Positions 28,613-39,572 are shown, counted from the stretch's first letter. The stretch: 64,000 nt of DNA from Lysinibacillus sp. FSL M8-0337 (GCF_038593855.1 NZ_CP151996.1:682001-746000); one strand, 5' to 3'. Translations and numbers: made by a program. Notes: a model not told the origin generated them from the sequence alone.

Positions 28613-28658
28613 TTGCACCATTCCTTAATTATGAGTTATAATTATGACCAGTTACTAA
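28613..28658 (+). promoter_or_regulatory. fabHF promoter with candidate FapR site
   Basis: TTGCAC (28613-28618) and TATAAT (28637-28642) are spaced by 18 bases. TTATGACCAGTTACTAA at 28642-28658 resembles the FapR operator (about 13 of 17 positions against the consensus as I recall it). FapR represses fatty acid synthesis genes, including fabHA-fabF in B. subtilis. Confidence 0.6.
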
Positions 28659-28691
28659 TAATTGATAGTAAGAAAGCAGAGGGGTTGCTAT

Positions 28692-29630
28692 ATGAACGCA
28701 GGTATTATAGGTTTAGGCAGATACGTTCCTGAAAAGGTCGTGACGAATTTTGACTTAGAAAAAATTATGGATACGTCGGATGAATGGATTCGAACTCGTA
28801 CCGGAATTGAAGAACGTCATTTTGCTGCAGATAATCAAGAAACTTCAGATTTAGCAGTAGCTGCTGCTAAAGATGCTATAGCCAAAGCAGGTATTACGCC
28901 TGAAGAAATAGGATTAATACTTGTAGCAACTGTAACGCAAGATCAAACATTTCCTAGTGTAGCATGTATGGTTCAAGAGCAAATTGGTGCGGTAAATGCA
29001 GCAGCAATGGACCAAGCAGCGGCTTGTGCAGGATTTATATATAGCCTAGTGACAGCAAAACAATTTGTAGAATCAAATGCTTATAAATATGTCTTAGTAG
29101 TAGGTGTTGAAAAGCTTTCAAAAGTCATTAATTGGGAAGATCGTAATACGGCCGTTTTATTTGGTGATGGTGCTAGTGCTGCCATTGTTGGCCCAGTATC
29201 AGAAGGTAGAGGGATTTTATCATTTGAGCTTGGGGCAGACGGCACAGGCGGCAAACATCTATATTTAACGAAACAGGATACAATTGCGATGAACGGTCGC
29301 GAAGTATTTAAGTTTGCCGTACGCCAAATGGGTGAATCAGCAGTAAATGTATTAGATAAAGCAGGTTTAACAAAAGAAGAAGTTGATTTTTTAATTCCGC
29401 ATCAAGCGAATATTCGAATTATGGAATCGGCACGTGAACGTTTAGCATTACCAGCGGAAAAAATGTCAAAAACGATTCACAAATATGGCAATACATCGGC
29501 TGCTTCTATTGGTATTTCTTTAGTAGAAGAGCTTGAAGCAGGTAAGATAAAAGATGATGATCTATTAGTACTTGTCGGTTTTGGCGGTGGCTTAACATGG
29601 GGTGCCGTTGCATTAAGATGGGGAAAATAA
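28692..29630 (+). CDS. fabH: Beta-ketoacyl-ACP synthase III
   Basis: FabH (312 aa) condenses acyl-CoA primers with malonyl-ACP to start fatty acid synthesis. The catalytic cysteine is in [11 protein letters not shown] near residue 113. The His and Asn partners are in IPHQANIRI (near 238) and GNTSAASIG (near 268). Length is normal. ATG at 28692 follows AGAGGGG; an upstream GTG or ATG in frame would add residues with no family counterpart. It is followed by fabF in an operon. Confidence 0.95.
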   Translation: MNAGIIGLGRYVPEKVVTNFDLEKIMDTSDEWIRTRTGIEERHFAADNQETSDLAVAAAKDAIAKAGITPEEIGLILVATVTQDQTFPSVACMVQEQIGAVNAAAMDQAAACAGFIYSLVTAKQFVESNAYKYVLVVGVEKLSKVINWEDRNTAVLFGDGASAAIVGPVSEGRGILSFELGADGTGGKHLYLTKQDTIAMNGREVFKFAVRQMGESAVNVLDKAGLTKEEVDFLIPHQANIRIMESARERLALPAEKMSKTIHKYGNTSAASIGISLVEELEAGKIKDDDLLVLVGFGGGLTWGAVALRWGK

Positions 29631-29660
29631 AAACGATAATTGCTTGAGAGGAGTAAGACA

Positions 29661-30902
29661 ATGAGTAAACGACGAGTAGTAATTACAGGAATTGGCGCAG
29701 TAACACCACTAGGTAATAGCATCGAAGAAACATGGGCAAACATTAAAGCTGGTAAATCAGGCGTTGGTGAATTAACACGCTTAAATAAAGACCTATTCGC
29801 TGCAAAAATCGCGGCTGAAGTAAAAGACTTTGATATTGAAAAGTATATTGAACGTAAAGAAGCTCGTAAAATGGATCGTTTCACGCACTATGCACTAGCT
29901 GCGTCAATTATGGCGATGGAAGATGCACAGCTTACAATCGATGAAGAGTTAGCGCCGCGTGCAGGTGTATGGATTGGCTCTGGTATCGGTGGTATGGAAA
30001 CATATGAACAGCAATTTCTCACATTCCAAGAGCGTGGCGCACGTCGTGTTAGTCCATTCTTTATACCAATGATGATTCCAGATATGGCTTCAGGTCAAGT
30101 GTCTATCCACTTTGGTGCGAAAGGAATCAACTCTTGTTCAGTAACAGCTTGTGCATCAGGTACGAACTCAATCGGTGATGCATTTAAAGTAATTGAGCGT
30201 GGAGATGCAGATGTGATGATTTCTGGTGGAGCTGAATCACCAATCGTGACGATGGCAGTTGCAGGCTTCTGTGCAAATACAGCGTTATCTTTAAATACGG
30301 ATCCTCAAACAGCTTCTCGACCATTTGATAAAAACCGTGATGGCTTTATTATTGGTGAAGGTGCCGGAATTGTTATTTTAGAAGAATATGAACATGCAAA
30401 AGCACGTGGCGCAAAAATTTATGCAGAAGTTCTTGGCTATGGTTCAACTGGCGATGCGCATCATATTACTGCACCAGCCCCAGAAGGTGAAGGTGCTGCA
30501 CGTGCCATGACGCAAGCATTACAAGATGGTGGCGTAGACCCTTCACAAGTAGGCTACATTAATGCACACGGAACAAGTACACCATACAACGATTTATTTG
30601 AAACACAAGCTGTAAAAAAGGCATTTGGTGAACATGCTTATAAATTAGCAATGAGTTCTACTAAATCGATGACAGGTCACTTATTAGGTGCTGCTGGTGG
30701 TGTTGAAGCTATTTTTACAGCACTAGCATTGAAAGAGGGCATTTTACCTCCAACAATTAACTTAACAGAGCCAGACCCTGAGTGCGATTTAGATTATGTA
30801 CCAAATGAAGCGCGTAAGGCGAACATTGAATATGCAATGAGTAATTCTCTTGGTTTTGGTGGTCATAACGCAAGTCTATTATTCAAAAAAATAGAGGAAT
30901 AA
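29661..30902 (+). CDS. fabF: Beta-ketoacyl-ACP synthase II
   Basis: FabF (413 aa) elongates acyl-ACP chains. The catalytic triad is visible: Cys in [14 protein letters not shown] near residue 163, His in [11 protein letters not shown] near 303 and His in [13 protein letters not shown] near 340. ATG at 29661 follows GAGAGGAG. It is the second gene of the fabHF operon and is closed by a strong terminator. Confidence 0.96.
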   Translation: MSKRRVVITGIGAVTPLGNSIEETWANIKAGKSGVGELTRLNKDLFAAKIAAEVKDFDIEKYIERKEARKMDRFTHYALAASIMAMEDAQLTIDEELAPRAGVWIGSGIGGMETYEQQFLTFQERGARRVSPFFIPMMIPDMASGQVSIHFGAKGINSCSVTACASGTNSIGDAFKVIERGDADVMISGGAESPIVTMAVAGFCANTALSLNTDPQTASRPFDKNRDGFIIGEGAGIVILEEYEHAKARGAKIYAEVLGYGSTGDAHHITAPAPEGEGAARAMTQALQDGGVDPSQVGYINAHGTSTPYNDLFETQAVKKAFGEHAYKLAMSSTKSMTGHLLGAAGGVEAIFTALALKEGILPPTINLTEPDPECDLDYVPNEARKANIEYAMSNSLGFGGHNASLLFKKIEE

Positions 30903-30904
30903 TG

Positions 30905-30945
30905 AAAAAACGTCAGCCTAATTTACAAGGCTGACGTCTTTTTTT
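30905..30945 (+). terminator. Terminator after fabF
   Basis: ACGTCAGCCT and AGGCTGACGT form a perfect stem with a following T7 run. Confidence 0.92.
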
Positions 30946-30999
30946 AAAAGTTAGCGAATAGAAAAGAAAGTAAGAAGAAATAGAAAGGATGCCGTTTAT

Positions 31000-31230
31000 T
31001 TGTTTCGTCTTTTTATATTTTTAATGAGCTATGGCTTAATGATACTTTCTATCGGCAATTTAATTTTATATTTGAACTATCGGACACTTGGTTATTCTTG
31101 GTCAGTAGTCTTAAAATTCATCATGCATACAACGGAATTTTATATCGCCATTGGAGCTTGCATTGTACTTTGTAGTGTTGTGCTCGATTTTGGTTTCGAT
31201 AAAACAGCGAATCTTAAAGATAAGGCTTGA
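31000..31230 (+). CDS. Small membrane protein of unknown function
   Basis: The 76-residue protein has two hydrophobic spans (about 5-28 and 45-66) and a charged C-terminus. The start is TTG at 31000, eight bases after AAAGGATG. The 3' end overlaps that of the next, convergent gene by 17 bases. Family not recognised. Confidence 0.6.
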   Translation: MFRLFIFLMSYGLMILSIGNLILYLNYRTLGYSWSVVLKFIMHTTEFYIAIGACIVLCSVVLDFGFDKTANLKDKA

Positions 31231-31522
31231 ACGTCACAGGAATGGCGAAGGCTTCTGCTACTTTTTTGGCCAAGTCTTCACCTTGTACATCATGGCTTTT
31301 CGCTAAAGTATCCATACCATCAATAAATGAATCTGTTTCAAGGTCAATCCATTCGCCGAAGTTACACATCCATGTTGTCAGCTCCGATAATAGTGACTCA
31401 TCTAAAGGAAGTTGCTCTAATTCTAAATTGGCTTGACAATGGCCACACCATAATGGATCTGCACCAAAATCACCTTCTAATAGAAGGATTTTGATTGGTT
31501 GATGACAATGTTCACAGAGCAT
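31214..31522 (-). CDS. Small protein with two Cys-x2-Cys pairs (putative zinc ribbon)
   Basis: The 102-residue acidic protein starts MLCEHCHQP and has a second pair, CGHC, near residue 26. Together they could bind one zinc ion. The rest is acidic and probably helical. Function unknown. It lies directly downstream of trpS on the same strand, about 15 bases after the trpS stop, and could be co-transcribed. Confidence 0.7.
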   Translation of the reverse strand: MLCEHCHQPIKILLLEGDFGADPLWCGHCQANLELEQLPLDESLLSELTTWMCNFGEWIDLETDSFIDGMDTLAKSHDVQGEDLAKKVAEAFAIPVTFKPYL

Positions 31523-31537
31523 ATGTTAATTCCTCTC

Positions 31538-32925
<1,388 letters not shown>

Positions 32926-32960
32926 TTATAGTATAAAGACTTAGTTAAATGCAAGCCTGT
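32926..32960 (-). promoter_or_regulatory. Promoter of the trpS leader
   Basis: On the minus strand TTGCAT and TATAAT are spaced by 18 bases, just upstream of the T-box leader. Confidence 0.6.
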
Positions 32961-33259
32961 AAATTCAGTCTTATGACTGAATTTTTTTGTGTTGTAAAAA
33001 AAGGAAACCAATTTTATCTAAAATACGTCCTTAATTGTACACGTCTACATGACATTATTCTCGTTTGTGTTTTTTAATTGAGAACAACTAGTTTCGAGAA
33101 ATTCATGTTTAAAATGACTTGTTACTGGGAATATTATTATTAGTTCATTGGACATGCAAAGAAAGTGAATACTTTATTGAATACATTAAGGTAGTATTAA
33201 TAGACAGAATATTTTGTAACAAAGTCATATATCCTTTATTCTTTTTTTCCTTGGAACTA
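32961..33259. other. A+T-rich region between trpS and spx promoters
   Basis: About 300 bases with no gene. Short T runs and partial -10-like sequences are present, so additional spx promoters are possible, as known from B. subtilis. None is clear enough to name. Confidence 0.4.
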
Positions 33260-33267
33260 TATTCAAA

Positions 33268-33288
33268 TACAGCAGAGTGCTGTATAAT
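33268..33288 (+). promoter_or_regulatory. Perfect palindrome overlapping a spx promoter -10
   Basis: TACAGCAGAGTGCTGTA (33268-33284) has 7-base arms around GAG. It overlaps the extended -10 TGTATAAT (TATAAT at 33283-33288). Its position suggests a repressor site; the regulator is unknown. Confidence 0.6.
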
Positions 33289-33372
33289 GGAACTGTAGAT
33301 TTACATTACATTAATTCTAATTTAAGAAATTGGTTTATAGATAACGAATACAAATAGAAAGGATGTGTCAGT

Positions 33373-33771
33373 ATGATAGTTACTTTATTTACATCACCAA
33401 GTTGTACGTCTTGTCGTAAAGCAAAAGCATGGTTAGAGGAGCATGAAATTCCTTATACAGAACGTAATATTTTTTCTGAACCGTTAAGCATTAGTGAAAT
33501 TAAAGAGATTTTACGAATGACGGAGGATGGAACAGACGAAATTATTTCTACCCGTTCTAAGATATTCCAAAAATTGAATGTAGATGTTGAAAGCTTACCT
33601 TTACAACGCTTATATGAATTAATTCAAGAATATCCTGGATTATTACGCCGACCAATAATTTTAGATGAGAAAAGACTTCAAGTAGGCTATAACGAAGATG
33701 AAATTCGACGATTTTTACCGCGTAAGGTTAGAGCTTATCAATTACAAGAAGCACAGCGTATGGTGAACTAA
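33373..33771 (+). CDS. spx: Redox-responsive transcriptional regulator Spx
   Basis: Spx (132 aa) binds the RNA polymerase alpha C-terminal domain and reprograms transcription under thiol stress. The redox switch CTSC (Cys11 and Cys14 with this start) is present, as are the RPI segment (LLRRPII) and a near-invariant C-terminal part ([17 protein letters not shown]). The protein is nearly identical to B. subtilis Spx by eye. Its proteolytic adaptor SpxH is encoded about 5 kb downstream. The start follows AAAGGATG. Confidence 0.97.
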   Translation: MIVTLFTSPSCTSCRKAKAWLEEHEIPYTERNIFSEPLSISEIKEILRMTEDGTDEIISTRSKIFQKLNVDVESLPLQRLYELIQEYPGLLRRPIILDEKRLQVGYNEDEIRRFLPRKVRAYQLQEAQRMVN

Positions 33772-33802
33772 AACCCACTTAGACTGCATAGAATGATGTA
33801 GT

Positions 33803-33847
33803 AGGTGTTACAAATGCAAATGCATGTTGTGACATCTATTTTTTATG
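33803..33847 (+). terminator. Terminator after spx
   Basis: AGGTGTTACAAATGCA pairs imperfectly with TGCATGTTGTGACATCT, followed by ATTTTTT. Confidence 0.75.
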
Positions 33848-34200
33848 CTTTACTTATGTAAAAACCTGCATTCAAAACTAATATTTAATAGGTAAAAGTC
33901 ATATATTTCCGTAAAAGTATGTTAAACTTGATTTAATACAAATAGTTTACTACAATTTCAATTATTCAAATATCTTCTTTGAAACGGTGTATATCCTTTT
34001 CATTTTATGAAAGAACAGCATACAATAGAATTAGAGACAACTGTGACCAAAAAATACGATTGCGGTTGCTCGATGATTTTCTGTAGTGTGGTCAAAGGTT
34101 GAAAAACAAAGGAGTATGAAGGTTAAAAACAATGAATCAAAGCATACTAATGAAATAATACTGTTTTTCGACAAATGACAGTGAAGGGAGATGAGGTCTA
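33848..34200. other. Intergenic region upstream of mecA
   Basis: About 350 A+T-rich bases without a supportable gene. The mecA promoter must lie here; no operator is recognised. Confidence 0.4.
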
Positions 34201-34869
34201 GTGGACATCGAACGTGTAAATGAAAATACACTCAAGCTCTTTATTACGTACAATGATATAGAGGATCGCGGCTATAGTCGTGAAGAAATTTGGTACAACC
34301 GAGCAAAGGGTGAACAACTTTTTTGGGATATGATTGATGAAGTGAACACTGAAGATTATTTTGATGTAGAAGGTCCGATTTGGATTCATATCAATGCGTC
34401 AGAAGTAGGCTTAGAAATCATTGTCACACGTGCACATATTTTAAAAGACGGTGAAACATTAGATGGTCATTCAAATTTTGATGAACAAAAAAGTATGTTT
34501 GCCCCATTTGACGAAGTTGGAGAGGATCTTCTTAGTCAATTAACTCAATTTGGTGACATGGATGAATCAGAGTTATTTATGGATACAGACATTTATGTTT
34601 ATAAATTTAAAGATATTGATGAGTTAATCCCCGTTGCAAAACGGATGACAGATGACTTAGTGGATTCCTCATTATTCAAATATGAAGGTAGTTACTATCT
34701 TGTAGTAGACTTTGCGAATGCAGACGATGATTTAAATCGTCATGATAAAAACGCGATTATTAAAGAGTTTTTAAGCCCTTCTAATTTCACAATTCATCGC
34801 CTTGAAGAATATGGCGAAAAAATTATGGAATACGATTGCTTTGAAACTGTACGAAAATATTTTAGTTAA
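34201..34869 (+). CDS. mecA: Adaptor protein MecA
   Basis: MecA (222 aa) delivers substrates such as ComK to ClpC-ClpP and is needed for ClpC assembly. The N-terminal substrate-binding part starts MDIERVNENTLKLF. An acidic linker covers about 80-120 and the C-terminal ClpC-binding domain ends KIMEYDCFETVRKYF. GTG start at 34201 after GGGAGATGAGG. It is followed by the competence gene coiA, as in B. subtilis. Confidence 0.95.
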   Translation: MDIERVNENTLKLFITYNDIEDRGYSREEIWYNRAKGEQLFWDMIDEVNTEDYFDVEGPIWIHINASEVGLEIIVTRAHILKDGETLDGHSNFDEQKSMFAPFDEVGEDLLSQLTQFGDMDESELFMDTDIYVYKFKDIDELIPVAKRMTDDLVDSSLFKYEGSYYLVVDFANADDDLNRHDKNAIIKEFLSPSNFTIHRLEEYGEKIMEYDCFETVRKYFS

Positions 34870-34901
34870 CATCTTCATGCTTCTGACTCTCAGGAGCTTT
34901 C

Positions 34902-34947
34902 AGACTGTAGATATACTCAAAATTGAGTAGACTACAGTCTTTTTTTA
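34902..34947 (+). terminator. Terminator after mecA
   Basis: AGACTGTAG(ATATACTCAA) pairs with (TTGAGTAGA)CTACAGTCT, followed by T7. Confidence 0.9.
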
Positions 34948-35057
34948 CGTTTTGAGATAAATGAGGGAAAGAAAAATCAATTTTCAAAGAAAAGCACATC
35001 ATTAGTTGGCGTATAGAAAAACCTTTACTACAATGAGGCAAAAAGGAGAAGGATAAC

Positions 35058-36176
35058 ATGCTTATTGCCTATACAGACAAACAGCAGTTAATTATTTCCT
35101 ATCAACATTCGAGACAAGCTTTACGACAATTTCGTCAGCAATTACAATTTTTTTGTCCACAATGTCAACAGCCTGTACAATTAAAAATTGGTAAGCAGAT
35201 TATTCCGCACTTTGCACATATTACTAATGATTGTCATCATCAATTTGCGGAAGGGGAATCCAAGCTCCATTTACAAGGGAAAATTCAATTATTTGAATGG
35301 TTGCAGTCACTTGGGCATACAGTAGAGCTGGAGCCATTTTTAAGAAAGCTATCACAAAGGCCCGATTTACTACTGCAAGGTGAACATCATCGGATTGCCA
35401 TTGAATATCAATGTAGTTCGATAACAAAAGAAAACTGGCAACGGCGTACAGAAGGATATGAAAAGCATAACATTCAAGCATTATGGCTTTTTCAAACACC
35501 ACAGAAAAAATATACTACAAATGCTATTCAAAAAATTAGAATTTCCCCTATCCATCAAAATGCAATTACTTATTCATCCAACAATATGCCGTATTTAGTT
35601 ACATATGATGCGAGAGCAGCAAAATTTAATTATTGGACGAATCTACTTTATGTTCACGGGCAAACTTTTATAGCGAAAGTACTCTCTATTCCACTCAACA
35701 ATCAGCAATTCCCATTTTATGAGCCAAAGCCGATTACACATGAATCATTTACTATATACAAGGAGATGTATATAAAATGGGGTCAACAGTATGTAATGCA
35801 AAAATTATTCCGAAGTCGAAAGGGAGTTCAAGATCGTTTTCTACGTAGTTGCTATGAGCAAAATTTTCCTCTGAATGCACTGCCACATTACATTGGTATA
35901 CCTGTTAAAAATTCACAGGCTATTCCGATGTTCTCAATTGAATGGCAAGTGATTTTATTAGATTTTTGCAGGAAACGACAGTTGCTACCGTATGAGTTAA
36001 GAAAAGAAGATATTCGACTGTTTCTAAAGCTTCTCAATGTAGAGCCAACAGAATTGGGCGTGCAAGCTGTTGAAAACTATGGAAACTTGTTAGGTCATAG
36101 ATTTTCTGGAAAAGATTACGCTAGTGCGATATGGAAGCGAGTATATACCAATTTGTACAATCAACCATCTGTTTAA
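35058..36176 (+). CDS. coiA: Competence protein CoiA-like
   Basis: The 372-residue protein has the CoiA layout: an N-terminal zinc-finger-like part (FCPQCQQPV with PHFAH following, about 35-60) and a nuclease-like core with RPDLLL and IAIEYQCS near 100-125. In naturally competent Gram-positives CoiA promotes processing of incoming DNA. A position between mecA and pepF matches yjbF of B. subtilis. ATG follows AAAAGGAGAAGG. No frameshift is seen. Confidence 0.88.
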   Translation: MLIAYTDKQQLIISYQHSRQALRQFRQQLQFFCPQCQQPVQLKIGKQIIPHFAHITNDCHHQFAEGESKLHLQGKIQLFEWLQSLGHTVELEPFLRKLSQRPDLLLQGEHHRIAIEYQCSSITKENWQRRTEGYEKHNIQALWLFQTPQKKYTTNAIQKIRISPIHQNAITYSSNNMPYLVTYDARAAKFNYWTNLLYVHGQTFIAKVLSIPLNNQQFPFYEPKPITHESFTIYKEMYIKWGQQYVMQKLFRSRKGVQDRFLRSCYEQNFPLNALPHYIGIPVKNSQAIPMFSIEWQVILLDFCRKRQLLPYELRKEDIRLFLKLLNVEPTELGVQAVENYGNLLGHRFSGKDYASAIWKRVYTNLYNQPSV

Positions 36177-36328
36177 ATCCCTTTATGGAAGTAAGGAGCT
36201 CATGTATCGCTATGGATAATCAAACTGGGATTTTGATGAGTTGAGCTACAGGGTATTATTTGCAATTGTCGCAATATATTGAGAAAATATGAGAGTACAG
36301 GAAAGTCATATATAAAGGGGGCTGGCTC

Positions 36329-38146
36329 ATGGCTAGTAACAATAATCGAGTTTTAATGAGAAATGAAATACCGGTAGAGTTAACTTGGCGATTGGAAGAT
36401 ATTTTTGCAACGGATACACTATGGGAAGAGGAATTTAAGAAAGTCGCAGAACTTTCGAAAGAGGCATCTAGCTATGCGGGTACTTTAAAAAATGGTGCAG
36501 ATGCCTTATTAGCTGTACTAACTTATTACGATAAAATTTATCAACGTACAATGAAACTCTATACGTATGCGCATATGCGATATGATCAAGATACAACGAA
36601 TAGTTTTTATCAAGATATGAATAGTCGAATTCAAACGTTAGCGACAAATATTTCAGCAGCACTTTCATTTTTAACACCTGAAATTTTATCACTAAGCGAA
36701 GAAACAATTGAATCCTATTTAGCTGATAATCAGGATTTGCAATTATATAAGCAATCATTAAAAGAAATTTCAATGACCCGTCCACATGTTTTACCAGCAG
36801 AACAAGAAGCGTTACTTGCACAAATGGCAGAAGTGACAGGTACTGCTTCGAATACATTTAGTATGTTAAATAATGCGGACCTAGTTTTCCCTACAGTTAA
36901 AAATGAGGATGGGGAAGAAGTCCAACTGACACATGGTAATTACATTAAGTTTTTAGAAAGTAAAAATCGATCCGTACGTGAAGCAGCATTTAAAGCGATG
37001 TATGAAACGTATGGTCATTTTAAAAACACATTTGCTGCTACATTGACAGGTAATGTAAAAAAACACAATGTGAGTGCACGTGTGCGTCATTATGAATCGG
37101 CGCGTCATGCGGCATTGTCCAATAACTTTATCCCAGAAAGTGTCTACGATCAGTTAGTAGAGACTATTCACAAGCATCTACCAACTATGCAACGTTACAT
37201 TGCATTACGTAAAAAGTTATTAGGTGTGGATGAGTTGCATATGTGGGATTTATTTACACCTCTTGTTCAAGAAGTAGATATGAAAGTTCCATATGAGGAA
37301 GCTAAAGATATTTTAGTGAAAGCGTTAGCTCCACTTGGTAAAGAATATCAAGAAATTGTCCAAAGTGGTTTCGATAATCGTTGGGTTGATGTTAAGGAAA
37401 ATAAAGGTAAACGTAGCGGCGCGTATTCATCAGGTGCTTACGGTACGAATCCTTATATTTTAATGAACTGGCAAGACAATGTGGATAATTTATTTACATT
37501 GGCGCATGAGTTTGGGCATAGTGTCCACAGTTATTATACTCGTAATAACCAACCTTTCGTTTACGGAGATTATTCCATTTTCGTGGCAGAAGTGGCATCT
37601 ACATGCAATGAGGAACTATTGAATGATTATCTGTTGAAAACAATAGAAGATCCGCAGCAAAAAATATATTTATTAAACCATTGGCTGGACGGTTTCCGTA
37701 GCACCGTGTTCCGTCAAACAATGTTTGCAGAATTTGAACATTTAATTCATCAGATGGATAAAAACGGAGAATCGTTAACAGCGGAACGTTTAACGGAAGT
37801 GTATTATAATTTGAATAAGCAATATTTCGGTGAGGATATGGTAGTTGATGAGGAAATTGGTTTGGAATGGGCTCGCATTCCACATTTCTATTACAATTAC
37901 TACGTCTATCAATACGCTACTGGTAAATCCGCAGCTACGGCATTAAGTAAGCAAATATTAGAGGAGGGCGCCCCTGCTGTAGAACGTTATATTAATAACT
38001 TCTTGAAAGCTGGATGCTCTGATTTCCCGATTGAAGTGCTTAAGGCTGCAGGTGTTGATATGAATGTAGCAAAACCAATTGATGATGCTTGTAAAGTATT
38101 TGAACAACGCTTAAATGAATTGGAAAAATTATTGTTGAATAATTAA
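36329..38146 (+). CDS. pepF: Oligoendopeptidase F
   Basis: PepF (605 aa) is a cytoplasmic M3 zinc metallopeptidase that cleaves short peptides. The zinc motif HEFGH occupies residues 393-397, and a downstream Glu ligand is in FVAEVASTCNEEL. Length is normal. ATG at 36329 follows AAAGGGGGC. It is probably transcribed alone or with coiA. Confidence 0.95.
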   Translation: MASNNNRVLMRNEIPVELTWRLEDIFATDTLWEEEFKKVAELSKEASSYAGTLKNGADALLAVLTYYDKIYQRTMKLYTYAHMRYDQDTTNSFYQDMNSRIQTLATNISAALSFLTPEILSLSEETIESYLADNQDLQLYKQSLKEISMTRPHVLPAEQEALLAQMAEVTGTASNTFSMLNNADLVFPTVKNEDGEEVQLTHGNYIKFLESKNRSVREAAFKAMYETYGHFKNTFAATLTGNVKKHNVSARVRHYESARHAALSNNFIPESVYDQLVETIHKHLPTMQRYIALRKKLLGVDELHMWDLFTPLVQEVDMKVPYEEAKDILVKALAPLGKEYQEIVQSGFDNRWVDVKENKGKRSGAYSSGAYGTNPYILMNWQDNVDNLFTLAHEFGHSVHSYYTRNNQPFVYGDYSIFVAEVASTCNEELLNDYLLKTIEDPQQKIYLLNHWLDGFRSTVFRQTMFAEFEHLIHQMDKNGESLTAERLTEVYYNLNKQYFGEDMVVDEEIGLEWARIPHFYYNYYVYQYATGKSAATALSKQILEEGAPAVERYINNFLKAGCSDFPIEVLKAAGVDMNVAKPIDDACKVFEQRLNELEKLLLNN

Positions 38147-38151
38147 TAGGT

Positions 38152-38183
38152 ATGGCTGTAGTAACATTACTACAGCCATTTTC
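38152..38183 (+). terminator. Terminator after pepF
   Basis: ATGGCTGTAGTAA pairs with TTACTACAGCCAT, followed by TTTTCTATTTT. Confidence 0.9.
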
Positions 38184-38307
38184 TATTTTATGCAGAAATT
38201 GGCTTTCAAGAAAAAAGTAAATAATAATGTTTTTCTTTGATTTACAAATGATTAAAAGTTTCCATCTTGAAAAAATACTGTACTGTAATCGCTTTCTATA
38301 TGACAAA

Positions 38308-38383
38308 TTTGTGAATCTAAAGCAGGATACATTGCTAAATTTATTATTCCATGATAAAGTGAATCTTGTGAAATAAATCACAA
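38308..38383 (+). promoter_or_regulatory. ResD-type and Rex/Fnr-type sites at the RoxS-like promoter
   Basis: TTTGTGAAT at 38308-38316 equals the ResD consensus as I recall it. TTGTGAAATAAATCACAA at 38366-38383 is one base from the Rex box TTGTGAAWWWWTTCACAA and also fits the Fnr pattern TGTGA-N6-TCACA. TTGCTA (38332) and TAAAGT (38355), 17 bases apart, are a plausible promoter. Confidence 0.65.
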
Positions 38384-38483
38384 AACAAACATACACCCCT
38401 TTGTTTGAACGTGAACATTTCTCCCATCCCCTTTGTGAAAAAGAGGCGTCTCTATCTGTCGAGGATAGTGGCGCCTCTTTTAT
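38370..38483 (+). ncRNA. roxS: RoxS/RsaE-like regulatory small RNA
   Basis: No protein is encoded here, but the sequence carries the hallmark of RoxS (RsaE in staphylococci). These are an A-rich 5' end with AATCACA and ACAAACATAC, a first C-rich loop ACCCCTTTG, and a second C-rich stretch CTCCCATCCCCTTTG. An intrinsic terminator closes it (AAAAGAGGCG / CGCCTCTTTT at 38438-38483). Length of about 114 bases fits. In B. subtilis roxS lies beside yjbH (spxH), as here. RoxS base-pairs with mRNAs of central metabolism and is controlled by ResD and Rex. Recognition is from memory. Confidence 0.85.
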
Positions 38484-38691
38484 TATAGTTCTTTCCTGCT
38501 AATTCTATATATAATCCATGTCTTTTGTAGTTTTTTTCTTAGCGTCTTTTTTAACTAAGGTGGATAGATTGATATTCACTTAATGATAAGACGAAAGATG
38601 GAATCTTGTTGCCTTCATATAATGTTTTAGACGCACTGCCTTTGACCTACAATAGGCACTTCCTATAATCAAAGATTATGACGTTATGACA
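38484..38691. other. Spacer between RoxS-like RNA and spxH terminator
   Basis: About 200 bases in which I see no gene or site. Confidence 0.4.
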
Positions 38692-38743
38692 TAAAAAAAA
38701 GAATAGGACTCAGTTATAGAATGGTTGAGTTCCTATCCTTTTG
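38692..38743 (-). terminator. Terminator of spxH
   Basis: On the minus strand AAGGATAGGAACTCAACC pairs with a segment around CTGAGTCCTATTC, followed by TTTTTTTTA. Confidence 0.8.
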
Positions 38744-38762
38744 GAATAAAAGTATAATTGCA

Positions 38763-39572
38763 TTATTTAATACGCCACAGTGTAGCGTGATCTGTTTGAA
38801 TACGTTCAATCTTTTGTTGTAGCATACGTTTTTTTAATTCACGTTCTGCTGCTTGTTCTGTTAAGGAATAAATAAAGGCTATGTCATTTGTAGAAAGTGT
38901 ATGGTACTTTAAAAATAATTCTTCAATAGTTGGTAACGGTTGGCGAATTAACTGTTCATTCATCATTTCTTGTAAAATATGTTCATAAACTCCATAGTCA
39001 TAGCTACCGCTCACTTTAAGCCCTTCATCCTCAATGCACTCATTGAAAAATACAATACTAGGTACTTCATCAACTTCCATTTCTCTTTTTATATAAAGGT
39101 CGCATTGGAATGCACGTGCAGCTTCTTTTGAACCGAAATCGACTGTGAATTCATTCATATCTAACTGTACTTCCTCTGCAATTTTTAACAGCGTTGCATA
39201 GGAATTAACATCCTGATAATTCAGCAAAACATATTCTTGTAATTTTGACAAATAACGAGCGCCTGAACGTTTACCCTGTAATTCTGCCGCCTTTATGGCA
39301 ATAGAGGGTAACACAGGGTGATTAATATCCAGTTCAATACCTGATTCGCAGCCTTTCATGCGCTTACTCAAACAATTAAGTGAAGAGAGCTCTGTGCTTA
39401 ACACAAAGCGCCATGAGAAATAATGATTATACTCTAGTTGGAGTTTACGAATGATGGATTGCATACTAAAAGCTTCAGGACAAAGTGGATCTACGAAAAT
39501 ATACAATTCAATTGGCTTATTGGCAGTAGAAATCGTTGGTGTTGGTTCTTGCAACATTTGAATATTATTCAC
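38763..39572 (-). CDS. spxH: ClpXP adaptor SpxH (YjbH), DsbA-like fold
   Basis: SpxH (269 aa) binds Spx and hands it to ClpXP for degradation. The DsbA-like domain begins with ELYIFVDPLCPEAFSM. The usual CxxC of YjbH reads CPEA here, so the second cysteine is lost. I choose GTG at 39572, nine bases after GAGGGGG; an ATG at 39596 is possible but precedes this site. The start overlaps the 3' end of the globin gene, so the two are coupled as in B. subtilis (yjbI-yjbH). Confidence 0.88.
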   Translation of the reverse strand: MNNIQMLQEPTPTISTANKPIELYIFVDPLCPEAFSMQSIIRKLQLEYNHYFSWRFVLSTELSSLNCLSKRMKGCESGIELDINHPVLPSIAIKAAELQGKRSGARYLSKLQEYVLLNYQDVNSYATLLKIAEEVQLDMNEFTVDFGSKEAARAFQCDLYIKREMEVDEVPSIVFFNECIEDEGLKVSGSYDYGVYEHILQEMMNEQLIRQPLPTIEELFLKYHTLSTNDIAFIYSLTEQAAERELKKRMLQQKIERIQTDHATLWRIK

